A stretch of 64,000 nucleotides of DNA from a bacterium 1XD21-13 (GTDB lineage Bacteria > Bacillota > Clostridia > Lachnospirales > Lachnospiraceae). Shown here one piece after another: positions 23,414 to 32,329 of this stretch. The notes under the pieces were generated by a model. It worked only from the letters and a program-made list of their open reading frames with translations, was not told the origin of the DNA and ran no database searches. The stretch's first letter is position 1. The number at the start of each line of letters is the position of its first letter. Both the position numbers and the translations under genes were made by a program. The DNA lies in NCBI GenBank assembly GCA_009917555.1, contig QZDX01000003.1:248001-312000 (forward strand). The letters run 5' to 3'.

Positions 23414-24303
23414 TGGTCCATTTTAGCGTCAGCCCTTTTGCTTCCCTTGATTCTAAGGACCAAATACCCCACGACAGGTATTCTTTTTACCGTCTCATAG
23501 GCTCCCAAGGTGAAAACCATCTCTGCCGCCAACGCAATCCAATAATTCCATATGGCAGGCAGTGCAAAATAGCTATGCAGCACATAGCAGCACACCATTA
23601 ATACCGGATAATGCAAAACATAGAGGCCAAAGCCTGCATTTCTCATATAGCGGGCCAGAGCCGTTTCCCTTTGCACATATTTTTTGAAGCATTCAAGAAC
23701 GGCAAGAACAGTGAACCAAAGATATGCATTTGTCAGAAAGCTCTTTAAGCACTCCGGTGAAGTGTAATCACGGCCCTGATAGCAAAGGGTGTAGAGAATA
23801 CCGCTTATGAGAGCCAGGCATGTCATGGGAATGTGCATGCTTTCGATTCTGTCCTGGACACTGTCGTGGGAGAAAATATAGTAGCCAATCAGAAAGGCCG
23901 TAAAGTAAATGCCAAAACGATACATGGTGAGAATTGGAAGGTTTAACACCTGTGCCCCGCCGTAAATCGGCAGGAAAAGCAGGATCAAAATCATAGAATT
24001 TGCCTTTTGGCACAGGGTCTACATTCTGTCGGCAGGATCAAGCTTTCGCAGCAGAACAAGGATACAGAAGAAGAGAAACAGCATTTGAATAAACCACAGA
24101 GGCCCTGTACCGCTGATAACGGAAATGGGATAAATAAGAGCTTTCGGAATATAGGAAAGCCCGCCTCCCAGCCGGATATTCAGATACCCCGTAATCCAGT
24201 GCACCACAAAAAGCCCCAGGTCGTTGAACAGATAAAAGACATGATAAACCAGGACCAGAAGAACGGTCGTCCACCGAAGCTGATCCAGATAGAGCTTTCT
24301 CAT
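23404..24303 (-). pseudogene. Acyltransferase-3 family membrane protein gene with in-frame TAG
   Basis: The coding strand starts at ATG 24303 (KLYLDQLRWTTVLLVLVYHV, typical for the acyltransferase 3 family) and runs 94 codons to DPADRM, then a TAG at 24019-24021. The same frame continues without shift through TLCQKANS into a further 196 codons (ILILLFLPIYGGAQVLN to the end) with many membrane helices and the late motif GFGLYVLHYP. Total length would be about 299 residues, normal for the family. It therefore looks like a recent single nonsense mutation. The gene start overlaps the AbrB-type gene stop. Confidence 0.75.
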
Positions 24304-24530
24304 TCCTTTTCCTCTTCCTGCTCCCTTTCACCGGCTTCAAAAATAGCCGCCGCAAGCTCGGCAAAGGCACTCTTGGGCGGGATGGCCAACCCTTTCTTTT
24401 CATCTCCCAAAATCAGGAGATTATCCCCCGGACGAATGTCAAAGATTTCACGTGCCTGCTTTGGTATGACGATCTGCCCCTTTTCCCCCACGGTTGCTGT
24501 CCATGCGTACTTCCCTTTTGGCGCTTTCAT
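24300..24530 (-). CDS. AbrB/SpoVT-type DNA-binding protein
   Basis: A 76-aa protein starting at 24530 with AGGAGGATTCC upstream. The swapped-hairpin DNA-binding fold is clear: WTATVGEKGQIVIPKQAREI, FDIRPGDNLLILGDEKKGLA. The acidic tail is rich in Glu. Its stop overlaps the start of the acyltransferase pseudogene, so the two formed an operon. A perfect palindrome over the promoter suggests autoregulation. Confidence 0.85.
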   Translation of the reverse strand: MKAPKGKYAWTATVGEKGQIVIPKQAREIFDIRPGDNLLILGDEKKGLAIPPKSAFAELAAAIFEAGEREQEEEKE

Positions 24531-24560
24531 TGGAATCCTCCTGTATAATAAGTATGATTT

Positions 24561-24598
24561 GTATAATTTATTATACATTTGATCTTGCAAACAGTCAA
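24561..24598 (-). promoter_or_regulatory. Promoter and palindrome for the AbrB-type gene
   Basis: On the minus strand TTGACT (24593-24598), 17-base spacer, TATAAT (24570-24575). The palindrome GTATAATTTATTATAC (24561-24576, seven-base arms) covers the -10 box and is a likely operator. Confidence 0.7.
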
Positions 24599-24612
24599 TG
24601 TGCAAATACCCA

Positions 24613-24641
24613 TTGCAATTAGCCGTCATTTATTTTAAAAT
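24613..24641 (+). promoter_or_regulatory. Probable fumarase promoter
   Basis: TTGCAA (24613-24618), 17-base spacer, TAAAAT (24636-24641), about 60 bases before the fumarase start. Moderate match to consensus. Confidence 0.5.
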
Positions 24642-24703
24642 CTAATACAGGATAGAATAAAGTAATTTATTTTATAAATATTAAATTCAGGAGGTGATTG
24701 CTC

Positions 24704-25546
24704 ATGCGTGAGATTCAGGCACAGCAGATTACAGATGTTGTGGAGAAATTATGTATTGAGGCAAATCAGTATCTTCCCGAGGACGTTCAGGGCGCTATTC
24801 GGCGCTGTCGGGCGTGTGAGGACTGGGAGATTGCCCAGGGAGTACTGGACAAGATTATTACGAACTTTGAGATTGCCAGGGAGGAGAATGTTCCCATCTG
24901 TCAGGATACGGGAATGGCATGTGTCTTTCTGGAGATTGGACAGGACGTACATATCGTGGGCGGCGATTTGAGTGAGGCCGTGGACGAGGGCGTGCGCCGT
25001 GGCTACGACAAGGGATATCTTCGGAAATCCGTAGTAAAGGACCCGGTGCGCCGTGGAAATACGGGAGATAATACGCCGGCCATGCTTTACACAGAGATTG
25101 TGCCCGGAGAGCAGATTAAGGTAACCGTAGGACCCAAGGGCTTTGGCAGTGAAAATATGAGTGCCATTCGGATGTTCAAGCCTTCCGCCGGCATTGAGGG
25201 AATCAAGGATTTTATTCTGGAGACGGTGGAGACAGCCGGTCCCAATCCCTGTCCACCAATGGTTGTGGGCGTGGGAATCGGAGGAACCTTTGACAAATGT
25301 GCACTGCTTGCGAAAAAGGCTCTTATGCGTAGTACCGACGAGCGCAATCCGGACCCATACTATGCGGATCTGGAGGCAGAGATGCTGGAGAAGATCAATA
25401 AGCTGGGAATCGGGCCCCAGGGCTTTGGCGGCAAGACTACGGCTCTGGCTCTCAATATTGAGACGCTGCCCACCCACATTGCGGGAATGCCCTGTGCGGT
25501 AAATATCAACTGTCATGTGACACGCCATAAGACGGAGGTGATCTAG
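24704..25546 (+). CDS. Fumarate hydratase class I, alpha subunit
   Basis: A 280-aa protein starting at ATG 24704 with AGGAGGTGATTG upstream. It matches the N-terminal (alpha) subunit of 4Fe-4S class I fumarase: CQDTGMACVFLEIG holds one cluster Cys, and GNTGDNTPAMLYTEIVPG and KGFGSENMSAIRMFKPS are family signatures; further Cys in NPCPPMVVGVGIGG and NCHVTRHKT. With the beta subunit encoded two bases downstream it interconverts fumarate and malate in the incomplete citric acid pathway of anaerobes. The enzyme is oxygen-sensitive, in line with an obligate anaerobe. Confidence 0.95.
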   Translation: MREIQAQQITDVVEKLCIEANQYLPEDVQGAIRRCRACEDWEIAQGVLDKIITNFEIAREENVPICQDTGMACVFLEIGQDVHIVGGDLSEAVDEGVRRGYDKGYLRKSVVKDPVRRGNTGDNTPAMLYTEIVPGEQIKVTVGPKGFGSENMSAIRMFKPSAGIEGIKDFILETVETAGPNPCPPMVVGVGIGGTFDKCALLAKKALMRSTDERNPDPYYADLEAEMLEKINKLGIGPQGFGGKTTALALNIETLPTHIAGMPCAVNINCHVTRHKTEVI

Positions 25547-25548
25547 GT

Positions 25549-26106
25549 ATGGAAAAACATATTCAGCTTCCTTTGACGGAAGAGGTGGCAAAGACCCTGC
25601 ACGCAGGGGACAGCGTATATCTGACAGGAACTATTTATACCTCCAGGGATGCGGGACACAAGAGAATGTGCGAGGCTCTGGCCCGTGGGGAGGAGCTGCC
25701 CTTTGATCCCACAGATGCGACTATTTATTATGTGGGCCCTACACCGGCTAAGCCCGGGCAGGTGATTGGATCTGCAGGACCTACCACCAGCGGCCGGATG
25801 GATGCCTATGCGCCTACCATGATGTCCGTGGGAGCCAGAGGCATGATTGGCAAGGGCGCCAGACTGCCCGAGGTTGTCGAGGCCATGAAGAAGTATCATG
25901 GAGTTTACTTTGGTGCTATCGGCGGAGCCGGTGCGCTGCTGGCAAAGTGTATTAAGAAGTGCGAGCTGATTGCCTATGAGGATCTGGGAGCGGAGGCTCT
26001 TCGGAAGCTCTATGTGGAGGATATGCCCCTTGTGGTGATCATTGACAGTGAGGGGAAGAATCTTTATGAGGATGGGAAGGCGGCTTATCTGGCTTCTAAA
26101 AAATAG
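25549..26106 (+). CDS. Fumarate hydratase class I, beta subunit
   Basis: A 185-aa protein beginning two bases after the alpha subunit stop. It matches the C-terminal fumarase domain: LHAGDSVYLTGTIYTSRDAG, HKRMCEAL, GPTPAKPGQVIGSAGPTTS, GRMDAYAPTMM and GKGARLPEVVEAMKKYHGVY. It completes the active enzyme with the alpha subunit. L-tartrate dehydratase shares this two-subunit plan, but the sequence features and lack of tartrate genes nearby favour fumarase. Confidence 0.94.
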   Translation: MEKHIQLPLTEEVAKTLHAGDSVYLTGTIYTSRDAGHKRMCEALARGEELPFDPTDATIYYVGPTPAKPGQVIGSAGPTTSGRMDAYAPTMMSVGARGMIGKGARLPEVVEAMKKYHGVYFGAIGGAGALLAKCIKKCELIAYEDLGAEALRKLYVEDMPLVVIIDSEGKNLYEDGKAAYLASKK

Positions 26107-26299
26107 GAGATAGCCGGAATATCCGTGTAAACCAATGGTAGAATCCCATTCTAAACCACAAATCGGTTGCTGTGGAGTGTAAAGTCCTTTATACTAATTG
26201 CATTCGAGACGATAGGACTGCCAGGAGAGAAGTGTATGGTCTTATTTCTTGGCGGTCCTTTCCGTCTGGAATCATTTTAAAAAAGAAAGGAAGACATTC

Positions 26300-27151
26300 A
26301 TGGGGCAGGAAGAAAACAAGCAGGAAAAGATGGCTAAATTCATATCTGAAATGAGAAAAGTCAAAGGCTTCACCCAGAAGGACCTGGCCGGTCAGCTTGG
26401 AGTCACAGATAAGGCTGTTTCCAAGTGGGAGCGAGGAATCAGCAGCCCGGATATCAGTCTGCTGATTCCCCTGGCCAAAGCCCTGGGTGTATCCACGGGA
26501 GAGCTGTTAAATGGTGAGAGGAATGAGGCAGCCCTGGAGGAGAAGACAGAGACTATGGTAAATGAGGCAGTAAAGTATTCCCACAAATCCGTGTCCAGAC
26601 AGATTCAAAGGCTGCGGGAGCTTCTATTTGTGGGAATGTCCATAAGCTTCCTTCTTGGAGCCCTTGTATGTCTCATCTGTGACTATGCTGTTTTTGGAAG
26701 GCTTTCCTGGTCCCTGATTGTGCTTGTGTCTCTGCTGGCAGCCTGGGGAGTGTTGGCGCCCCTTTTTAAAGCGGAGACTTATCGAATTCAAAAAAGCCTG
26801 CTTATCTTGAGTGTACTGATTTTTCCCTATCTGGCAGTGCTGAGTGTGCTTTTGAAGGTGCCTCTGCTTCGTACCATGGGTATGTGTATTGCAGCGGCAG
26901 GGCTTCTGGGGATCTGGGGAACTTACCTGGTCATCACTCATATGTGGAGCAGCAGAAAATATTTTGCCCTTTGTGTCATATGCTTTCTCGTATTTGCGGA
27001 AGAATATGGAATAAATCGTATAATAGACGGATTCGCTGGAACATCTGTGACAAATAGGGAGTTTGGTTATCTGAAAGACATAATCATACTCTTGCTTTCT
27101 GCCTTTTGTTTTGGAATGGGACTTTACAGAAAAGAGAGAGCCCTGCATTGA
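26300..27151 (+). CDS. XRE-family HTH regulator with membrane domain
   Basis: A 283-aa protein starting at ATG 26300 with GAAAGGAAG upstream. Residues about 10-75 are the XRE domain (FISEMRKVKGFTQKDLAGQL, VTDKAVSKWERGISSPDISL). The C-terminal two-thirds hold six hydrophobic segments. It is a second example, unrelated in detail, of the membrane-tethered HTH type found at 19080. The 193 bases before it show nothing I can name. No partner gene is adjacent; the next gene is rplS with its own promoter. Confidence 0.8.
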   Translation: MGQEENKQEKMAKFISEMRKVKGFTQKDLAGQLGVTDKAVSKWERGISSPDISLLIPLAKALGVSTGELLNGERNEAALEEKTETMVNEAVKYSHKSVSRQIQRLRELLFVGMSISFLLGALVCLICDYAVFGRLSWSLIVLVSLLAAWGVLAPLFKAETYRIQKSLLILSVLIFPYLAVLSVLLKVPLLRTMGMCIAAAGLLGIWGTYLVITHMWSSRKYFALCVICFLVFAEEYGINRIIDGFAGTSVTNREFGYLKDIIILLLSAFCFGMGLYRKERALH

Positions 27152-27161
27152 TATTTTATGC

Positions 27162-27190
27162 TTGCTTTTTCCAATTCCTCATGCTATAAT
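27162..27190 (+). promoter_or_regulatory. rplS promoter
   Basis: TTGCTT (27162-27167), 17-base spacer, perfect TATAAT (27185-27190), about 155 bases before the rplS start codon. Confidence 0.7.
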
Positions 27191-27196
27191 AATTTG

Positions 27197-27345
27197 CGTT
27201 GTGATAAAAGAGATGGTCCGCTGTCATATAGATTCAGAAGAAAAGCCCGACAGGGCAGAAGCAGATACGTGCCGGCCTCCGGTGCGGCTTACGGGTCTTC
27301 GGGATTATGGTAAGAACATCCGAATAAAAAGGAGGAAACAACAAA
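27197..27345 (+). promoter_or_regulatory. Long rplS 5' leader, candidate L19 autoregulatory leader
   Basis: The distance from the promoter to ATG 27346 leaves about 150 bases of leader. A GC-rich hairpin is visible (GCCGGCCTCCGG around 27272-27284). Ribosomal protein L19 leaders with autoregulation are known in low-GC Gram-positives; whether this is one needs a covariance-model match. Confidence 0.4.
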
Positions 27346-27693
27346 ATGAACGAGATTATTAAGAATATCGAAGCCGCTCAGCTGAAAGCAGAGCCGCCCC
27401 AGTTCCGTGTGGGAGATACCGTGAAGGTGTACGGTAAGATCAAAGAGGGTAACCGCGAGAGAATCCAGGTTTTTGAGGGAATCGTCCTGAAGAGACAGGG
27501 TGGCGGAGCCAGAGAGACCTTTACCGTGAGAAAGAATTCCAATGGTGTGGGCGTGGAGAAGACATGGCCCTTACATTCCCCCAATGTGGAGAAGGTGGAA
27601 GTGGTACGTCGCGGTAAGGTAAGACGTGCGAAGCTGACTTACTTAAGAGGTCGTGTAGGCAAGCGTGCGAAGGTAAAAGAATTGGTAAAATAA
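27346..27693 (+). CDS. rplS: 50S ribosomal protein L19
   Basis: A 115-aa protein starting at ATG 27346 with AAGGAGGAAAC upstream. The family sequence is unmistakable: [60 protein letters not shown], then [20 protein letters not shown]19 sits at the interface of the two ribosomal subunits. In Firmicutes it is often followed by signal peptidase and the RbgA GTPase, as here. A terminator-like hairpin separates it from lepB. Confidence 0.98.
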   Translation: MNEIIKNIEAAQLKAEPPQFRVGDTVKVYGKIKEGNRERIQVFEGIVLKRQGGGARETFTVRKNSNGVGVEKTWPLHSPNVEKVEVVRRGKVRRAKLTYLRGRVGKRAKVKELVK

Positions 27694-27704
27694 TCGTAAC
27701 AAGC

Positions 27705-27757
27705 AGGGGGGCTGCCGCAAAATCAGAAATTTTCATTTTGCGCCAGTCCCTCTTTTC
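27705..27757 (+). terminator. Terminator after rplS
   Basis: GCTGCCGCAAAAT pairs with ATTTTGCGCCAG-type sequence (arms about 27711-27723 and 27736-27747) and the structure is followed by TCCCTCTTTT. The stem has a mismatch, so termination may be partial. Confidence 0.6.
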
Positions 27758-27822
27758 ATTCTCACAGGATATAAGCTCAGTCTGGGCATAGTATGAGATT
27801 TGATGTGATTGAGGAGAGCGGC

Positions 27823-28395
27823 ATGGCAGGGTTGACCTTTCGGCGACGAAAAAAGCGGATCAATATCAAGGTGGTCAAGGAAGTCTTTCTGTGGATCGGA
27901 GAGGCGGCACTGGCCTTTGGCTTTGCCTGCGTTTTGGTTTACTTTTTTGGAGCGGCTCTCAGCAATGTGGGCCAGTCCATGGAGCCCGCCATCTACAGCG
28001 GGGATCGTGTTCTGGTAAATCGCTTCATCTACGGAGTCAAGGCTCCGACTTATGGCGATTTGATCGTATTTAAGCCGAATGGAAATGAAAATGCCCACTA
28101 TCATATCAAGCGTGTGGTGGGACTCCCAGGAGATACGGTGACCATCGAGAGCGGCCGGGTCTTTATTGACGGCGAGCTTTTGGATGAGGAGATCTTAACG
28201 GAAAGCATGAATGACGCAGGCGTGGCGGAGGTTCCCATCAAGCTTGGAGAGGACGAATATTTTGTTCTGGGCGACAACCGTAACAACAGCGAGGACAGCA
28301 GAAGCGCGGATATTGGAAATGTCCACAGAAAGGACATTATGGGAATGGCTTGGTTTAATATTACGCCGGGCGAGCGCTTTGGATGGCTGCCCTAG
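27823..28395 (+). CDS. lepB: Signal peptidase I (first copy)
   Basis: A protein of about 190 aa. ATG 27823 is preferred because GAGGAGAG precedes it; ATG 27793 lacks a clear site. One N-terminal membrane helix (IGEAALAFGFACVLVYFFGA) is followed by the catalytic Ser in VGQSMEPAIYSGD and the Lys in HIKRVVGLPGD; the late signature is FVLGDNRNNSEDSR. It cleaves signal peptides on the outer membrane face. A second signal peptidase lies two genes downstream, with the RbgA GTPase between them. Confidence 0.93.
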   Translation: MAGLTFRRRKKRINIKVVKEVFLWIGEAALAFGFACVLVYFFGAALSNVGQSMEPAIYSGDRVLVNRFIYGVKAPTYGDLIVFKPNGNENAHYHIKRVVGLPGDTVTIESGRVFIDGELLDEEILTESMNDAGVAEVPIKLGEDEYFVLGDNRNNSEDSRSADIGNVHRKDIMGMAWFNITPGERFGWLP

Positions 28396-28407
28396 AGGAG
28401 AAGGCTT

Positions 28408-29259
28408 ATGAATATTCAGTGGTATCCGGGTCATATGACCAAGGCAAAGCGGATGATGCAGGAAAATATCAAGCTGGTGGATCTGATCCTGGAGCTGGTG
28501 GATGCAAGGGTGCCCTTTAGCAGCCGGAATCCGGATATTGATGAGATGGGCAGACAAAAGGCACGGATTATCCTGTTAAATAAATGTGATTTGGCAGATG
28601 AAAAGAAGACGGCCCTTTGGAGCGGATATTTTAAAGAGCAGGGCTTTCAGGTAGTGCTGGTGAATTCCAGAAGCGGAGCAGGGCTCAAGGCTATCCAAGG
28701 AGCCGTTCAGGAGGCATGCCGGGAAAAGATAGAGCGGGATCGGAAGCGGGGAATCTTAAACAGGCCCATCCGGGCTATGGTTGTGGGCATTCCCAATGTG
28801 GGAAAATCTACCTTTATTAACAGCTTTGCAGGAAAGGCCTGTACCAAGACCGGCAATAAGCCGGGAGTGACCAGAGGCGCCCAGTGGGTGCGGCTGAACA
28901 AGCAGGTGGAGCTTTTGGATACACCTGGAATCCTCTGGCCCAAATTTGAGGACCCGAAGGCAGGCCTTCGGCTGGCCATGATCGGCTCCATCAAGGATGA
29001 GGTGCTTCAGACGGAGGAGCTTACCCTGGAGCTGCTTAAATTTTTGACAGAGGAGTATCCGGGAGCTTTGGCACAGCGATATGGAATCCAGGAGACGGAG
29101 GAGCCATTTTCCATGCTTTCGGATATTGCGAAAAACCGCGGTTGTCTCTTAAAGGGACAGGAGCTTGACTATGGAAAGGCCGTGGGAATCATTCTTGAGG
29201 AATTCCGAAATGGAAGGCTGGGAAGATTTACCCTTGAGGTTCCGGGGGAAGAGGATTAA
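28408..29259 (+). CDS. rbgA: Ribosome biogenesis GTPase RbgA (YlqF)
   Basis: A 283-aa circularly permuted GTPase starting at ATG 28408. It opens with the family block IQWYPGHMTKAKRMMQENIK. The G motifs appear in permuted order: NKCDLAD (G4), then GIPNVGKST (G1), GVTRGAQW (G2) and DTPGILWPKF (G3). The C-terminal helical domain binds the large subunit. RbgA is needed for a late step of 50S assembly. Its place just after rplS and lepB is the conserved Firmicutes arrangement. Confidence 0.95.
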   Translation: MNIQWYPGHMTKAKRMMQENIKLVDLILELVDARVPFSSRNPDIDEMGRQKARIILLNKCDLADEKKTALWSGYFKEQGFQVVLVNSRSGAGLKAIQGAVQEACREKIERDRKRGILNRPIRAMVVGIPNVGKSTFINSFAGKACTKTGNKPGVTRGAQWVRLNKQVELLDTPGILWPKFEDPKAGLRLAMIGSIKDEVLQTEELTLELLKFLTEEYPGALAQRYGIQETEEPFSMLSDIAKNRGCLLKGQELDYGKAVGIILEEFRNGRLGRFTLEVPGEED

Positions 29260-29296
29260 AATGGTAGGAAATGAGAACGAATTGTGAGGACTGGAT

Positions 29297-29893
29297 ATGG
29301 GGAGAAAAGGCAAGGAAGTAGAAGATGATTTTATTGGCGAAGGGGACGAGGAGCGGGAGAGAAGCCCTTTTCAAGAGCTTCTTGGAATGCTTCTGTACAT
29401 AGGAGTTGTACTGGTTATTACCTTCCTTATCATTACCTTTGTGGGACAGCGGACCCATGTAAGCGGTGATTCCATGAAAAATACCTTAAATCATGGGGAT
29501 CAGCTGATAGTGGATAAGATCACATACCGCTTTAAGGACCCGGTACGCTATGACATCATTGTATTTCCTTATCAGTATGAGGAAAATACCTTCTATATTA
29601 AGCGTATCATCGGACTGCCGGGAGAGACTGTGCAGATTGCGGAGGGAGAGATCTATATCAATGGTGAGGTTTTGCGGGAAACCTATGGCCGTGAGGTGAT
29701 TCAGGACCCTGGGATGGCAGCGGAGCCTATAACCCTTGGGGAGGATGAATACTTTGTCTTGGGAGACAACCGCAACGCCAGCTCTGACAGTCGGGAGCCC
29801 AGTGTAGGTGTGATTCATAGAGATGATATCGTAGGGCGGGCATGGATTCGCATTTGGCCCTTGAATAAGGCCGGAATCTTGAAGCATCAGTGA
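29297..29893 (+). CDS. lepB: Signal peptidase I (second copy)
   Basis: A 198-aa protein starting at ATG 29297. An acidic N-terminal stretch (EVEDDFIGEGDEERERS) precedes a single membrane helix (LLYIGVVLVITFLIITFVGQ). The catalytic Ser is in VSGDSMKNTLNHGD and the Lys in YIKRIIGLPGE; FVLGDNRNASSDSR is the final signature. It is clearly related to, but different from, the copy at 27823, especially in its acidic cytosolic tail, and may have different substrates or regulation. Confidence 0.93.
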   Translation: MGRKGKEVEDDFIGEGDEERERSPFQELLGMLLYIGVVLVITFLIITFVGQRTHVSGDSMKNTLNHGDQLIVDKITYRFKDPVRYDIIVFPYQYEENTFYIKRIIGLPGETVQIAEGEIYINGEVLRETYGREVIQDPGMAAEPITLGEDEYFVLGDNRNASSDSREPSVGVIHRDDIVGRAWIRIWPLNKAGILKHQ

Positions 29894-29960
29894 GAAAAAG
29901 TGATGACTGCTTCCATAGAGGCGTGAAAGGGAGCAGGTCTCAGACAGTGGAGCGGAGCAT

Positions 29961-30629
29961 ATGACAAAGGCGGAGGTTCTGCGAGAGCAGAAAAGGCAGG
30001 AGAAGTTAAAAGCAGAGCGAGAACGGTTAGAGAACATGAAGGAATATGAGTACAAGTATAGGGATCGGGGGATGCTCTGCGGGATTGATGAGGTTGGTCG
30101 GGGACCTTTAGCCGGTCCGGTTGTGGCTGGGGCAGTGATTCTCCCAAAGGATTGCGAGATTCTCTACCTGAATGATTCCAAAAAGCTTTCGGAGAAAAAA
30201 CGGGAGCTTCTGTATGATGAGATAATAGAAAAGGCGGTGGCTGTAGGACTTGGCGTTGTGGGACCAGACAGAATTGATGAGATTAATATTCTTCAGGCTA
30301 CCTATGAAGCCATGCGGATGGCGATTGCCAATCTGAAAGTGTGTCCGGATCTGCTTTTAAATGATGCGGTAACTATTCCAAAGGTGGAGATTCCTCAGGT
30401 ACCGATTATCAAAGGAGATGCCAAGAGCGTATCCATTGCGGCGGCAAGCATTATCGCCAAGGTAACCAGGGATCGGATGATGGTGGAGTATGAAAATCTA
30501 TATCCGGGGTATGGATTTGCGTCAAATAAGGGTTATGGTGCGGCAAAGCACATAGCGGCTTTGAAGGAAATAGGGCCGTGCGTGATTCACAGGAAGACTT
30601 TTATTAAGAATTTTGTATCAGAAGCTTAA
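29961..30629 (+). CDS. rnhB: Ribonuclease HII
   Basis: A 222-aa protein starting at ATG 29961. After a basic coiled N-terminal extension (LREQKRQEKLKAERERLENM) the catalytic core begins with CGIDEVGRGPLAGPVVAGAV, with Asp and Glu for metal binding. The other acidic residues lie in LLNDAVTIPKV and DAKSVSIAAASIIAKVTRD. It removes RNA from RNA-DNA hybrids. The extension of about 35 residues is seen in many clostridial homologues. Confidence 0.95.
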   Translation: MTKAEVLREQKRQEKLKAERERLENMKEYEYKYRDRGMLCGIDEVGRGPLAGPVVAGAVILPKDCEILYLNDSKKLSEKKRELLYDEIIEKAVAVGLGVVGPDRIDEINILQATYEAMRMAIANLKVCPDLLLNDAVTIPKVEIPQVPIIKGDAKSVSIAAASIIAKVTRDRMMVEYENLYPGYGFASNKGYGAAKHIAALKEIGPCVIHRKTFIKNFVSEA

Positions 30630-30694
30630 TGGTTATGTGATAAAAGATCGTGGGAAAAAAGTATAAGGAAAAACAGCTCGAGAAAGGAAACAGG

Positions 30695-31048
30695 ATGGAA
30701 AATCGCCGCAGACTTGGCACAGCTTATGAGGAGAGGGCCGCAGAGTATCTATGCAGGAAAGGATATCGGATCCTGGAACGGAATTTTCGCTGCAGGCTTG
30801 GAGAGATTGATCTGATTGCGGAGGAGTGTGGGGTCCTGGTTTTTCTGGAGGTCAAGTATCGAAAGAATAACCGGTATGGCAGCCCGGCTGAAGCGGTAAC
30901 ATCTGCCAAACAAAGAACCATCTGCCGGGTGGCTGATTTCTATCGCATGTCAAGGCGAATACCGGAGAGTCAAAGCTGTCGTTTTGATGTAGTGGCAATT
31001 CAGGGTGAGCAAATTGAGATATATAAGGATGCATTTTCTTATGGGTAG
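30695..31048 (+). CDS. UPF0102 (YraN) family protein
   Basis: A 117-aa protein; ATG 30695 is chosen as it follows GAAAGGAAAC and starts with the usual NRRRLGTAYEERAAEYLCRK. The core GYRILERNFRCRLGEIDLIA and LVFLEVKYRKNNRYGSPAEA forms the restriction-endonuclease-like fold, with Glu/Asp and ExK residues. The physiological role is not established; the gene commonly follows rnhB, as here. Confidence 0.92.
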   Translation: MENRRRLGTAYEERAAEYLCRKGYRILERNFRCRLGEIDLIAEECGVLVFLEVKYRKNNRYGSPAEAVTSAKQRTICRVADFYRMSRRIPESQSCRFDVVAIQGEQIEIYKDAFSYG

Positions 31049-31116
31049 GGAATAAGGTCATGACATAGGGACTGAATCGTAATACTCATGACATTGGATC
31101 TGGAATAGGAGCACAT

Positions 31117-31968
31117 ATGGAATTAGTCAGAAAAAAGGGAAGAACAGCTATGGAGGTTGTGGAACACACGGGTGTTCCTTTTCTTATATTTCCCAGCTTA
31201 AGGGATACGAATGTGGTGACACACGGATTTTCTATGCGTCCGGGTGGTGTCAGTGAGGGAATATTTTCTTCGATGAACCTGAGCTTTACCAGAGGGGATG
31301 AGGAAGCAAAGGTACGGGAGAATTATGCCCGTCTTGGTAAGGCCATGGGTTTTGCCTGTGAGGATCTGGTGCTTTCGGATCAAACACATACGACCAATGT
31401 TCGTGTGGTTACAAAAGCGGATCGGGGAAAGGGATTTACCTGTCCAAAGGATTATAGGGATGTGGATGGAATGGTGACGAACGTTCCGGGCCTGGTGTTG
31501 GCGACCTTTTATGCGGACTGTGTCCCCTTATTTTTGGTGGACCCGGTTCACAGGGCTATTGGTCTGTCTCATTCCGGATGGAAAGGAACCGCAGGGAAGA
31601 TTGGAAAGCATACGGTTGAAGTGATGGAAAAGGAATATGGAACCAGGCCGGAGGATTTGTATGTGGCTATCGGACCATCCATTTGCCAGGATTGCTATGA
31701 GGTAAGTGAGGAAGTAATCGCTGCGTTTCGGCAGGCATTTGAAAAGGAGTTCTGGAAGGAGCTGTTTTATAAGAAGCCGAATGGAAAGTATCAGCTTGAT
31801 CTGTGGCGAGCCAATGAGCTGATTTTTGAAGAAGCAGGATTGCAGCCGGAACGGATTGTGACAACGGATCTGTGTACCTGCTGCAATCCCGGGCTTCTGT
31901 TCAGTCATCGGGCATCCAAGGGAAGAAGAGGAAATCTGGGAGCATTTTTGATGTTGAAAGAGGATTAA
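31117..31968 (+). CDS. pgeF: YfiH/laccase-domain protein (peptidoglycan editing factor / purine nucleoside phosphorylase family)
   Basis: A 283-aa protein starting at ATG 31117 (TAGGAGCAC upstream; ATG 31150 possible). Family motifs: VVTHGFSMRPGGVSEGIFSS, SDQTHTTNV, ADCVPLFLVDPVHRAIGLSH, SGWKGTAGKI, IGPSICQDCYEVS and the final SHRASKGRRGNLGAF. Two His and one Cys bind a metal. Homologues have been described as adenosine/purine-active enzymes and as a factor correcting peptidoglycan precursor errors; the exact role here is open. Its stop overlaps the convergent PadR gene by four bases. Confidence 0.9.
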   Translation: MELVRKKGRTAMEVVEHTGVPFLIFPSLRDTNVVTHGFSMRPGGVSEGIFSSMNLSFTRGDEEAKVRENYARLGKAMGFACEDLVLSDQTHTTNVRVVTKADRGKGFTCPKDYRDVDGMVTNVPGLVLATFYADCVPLFLVDPVHRAIGLSHSGWKGTAGKIGKHTVEVMEKEYGTRPEDLYVAIGPSICQDCYEVSEEVIAAFRQAFEKEFWKELFYKKPNGKYQLDLWRANELIFEEAGLQPERIVTTDLCTCCNPGLLFSHRASKGRRGNLGAFLMLKED

Positions 31969-32273
31969 ATCCCCATCTCATCTATAATGGTTTTCAAATG
32001 CTGCCAGTCGGCAATCATTTCGTTTAAGCGTACCTGTCCCTGTTCCGTAATGCGGTAATATTTTCGGGCGGGGCCGCCGCTTGTAGTTCCCATAAAGGTA
32101 TCTGCAGCACCATCCTTGTGAAGACGGCGGAGGATAGTATAGAAGGCACTCTCGCCGACCTCCGGGAAATGAACATGCATCCGCTGAATAATATCATAGC
32201 CATAGAGAGGCTCTTCGGCGATACACTTAAGAATACACATCTCCAGGATTCCTTTTTTTATTTGAGTGTCCAT
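31965..32273 (-). CDS. PadR family transcriptional regulator
   Basis: A 102-aa winged-helix repressor of the short PadR group (KKGILEMCILKCIAEEPLYG, YDIIQRMHVHFPEVGESAFY, TILRRLHKDGAAD, GPARKYYRITEQGQVRLNEM). It lies 56 bases downstream of the membrane protein gene on the same strand and is probably co-expressed with it. PadR repressors of this size usually control an adjacent membrane protein or transporter operon. Confidence 0.87.
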   Translation of the reverse strand: MDTQIKKGILEMCILKCIAEEPLYGYDIIQRMHVHFPEVGESAFYTILRRLHKDGAADTFMGTTSGGPARKYYRITEQGQVRLNEMIADWQHLKTIIDEMGI

Positions 32274-32329
32274 TACATTTTCCTTTCAATGACCTGCATA
32301 TGTTTTTTGTGCATAAAGGTATAGGCTTT

